Assembly (NCBI GenBank): GCA_040901765.1
Contig: JBBDYG010000047.1
Coordinates: 1 to 6,174, forward strand
Direction of reading: 5' to 3'
Origin: JBBDYG01 sp040901765
Lineage (GTDB): Bacteria; Planctomycetota; Planctomycetia; Pirellulales; Lacipirellulaceae
DNA length: 6,174 bases
Shown: positions 6,100 through 6,174 of the stretch, piece after piece
Numbering within the stretch: position 1 is the first letter of the stretch
Layout of the letters: each line of letters begins with the position of its first letter
Notes under the pieces: model-generated
Database searches by the model: none
What the model saw: the letters and a program-made list of their open reading frames with translations, nothing else
Told to the model about the DNA's origin: nothing
Position numbers and translations under genes: made by a program

Positions 6100-6129
6100 G
6101 TTGGTTTGGCCCGCTGTAACCCTCACGGC

Positions 6130-6149
6130 GTGCACTTTTGAGTGCGTTG
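6130..6149 (+). terminator. Weak hairpin, possible terminator
   Basis: GCACT (6132-6136), loop TTTG and AGTGC (6141-6145) can pair in a five-base stem, extendable by two G-U pairs. It is followed by only a short T-containing stretch (GTTGT) rather than a real T-run, and it lies about 105 bases beyond the stop codon at 6027. It is a weak candidate for transcription termination. Confidence 0.15.
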
Positions 6150-6174
6150 TACGTAGTTCTTACTGGCTCATATT

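Noticed and set aside
5206..6135. 309-codon minus-strand open frame opposite the exported protein gene
   Set aside because: It is antisense to a gene with coherent strand and helix motifs and a signal peptide; no ribosome site or family motif was seen.

Overview
The window is high-GC bacterial DNA with four complete protein-coding genes and no RNA genes, mobile elements or CRISPR. The mix suggests a member of the Planctomycetota or a similar soil or aquatic polymer degrader: a lipoprotein sugar-binding protein, a eukaryote-like myo-inositol oxygenase, a UxaA/GarD-family sugar-acid dehydratase and a secreted TIM-barrel glycosidase-like protein. That assignment is inference from gene content and protein style; there is no taxonomic marker here.

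Layout. 1-86: non-coding, with an 8-bp tandem repeat that runs into the stop codon of the first gene. 87-1097 (minus): lipoprotein sugar-binding protein of the ribose/inositol (type I periplasmic binding protein) family. 1098-1215: short divergent promoter region. 1216-2088 (plus): myo-inositol oxygenase. 2117-3706 (minus): altronate/galactarate dehydratase family enzyme, converging on the oxygenase with 28 bp between stops. 3707-4212: 506-bp divergent intergenic region with two copies of the palindrome AAGT-RT-ACTT, one before each flanking gene. 4213-6027 (plus): exported glycoside-hydrolase-like protein. 6028-6174: non-coding tail with a short direct repeat.

How they may work together. The binding protein could capture a cyclitol or sugar at the cell surface. 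The oxygenase turns myo-inositol into D-glucuronate. The UxaA/GarD-type enzyme dehydrates a hexonate or aldarate, and the exported TIM-barrel protein could release sugars or uronates from a polymer. The theme is inositol and uronate use, but the link between the oxygenase product and the dehydratase substrate is not closed by genes in this window.

The most striking observation is that the binding protein appears circularly permuted. After an intact lipoprotein signal it begins with what is normally the second half of the fold and ends with what is normally the first half. Both halves are complete and joined in frame, with ligand-site positions recognisable in rotated order.
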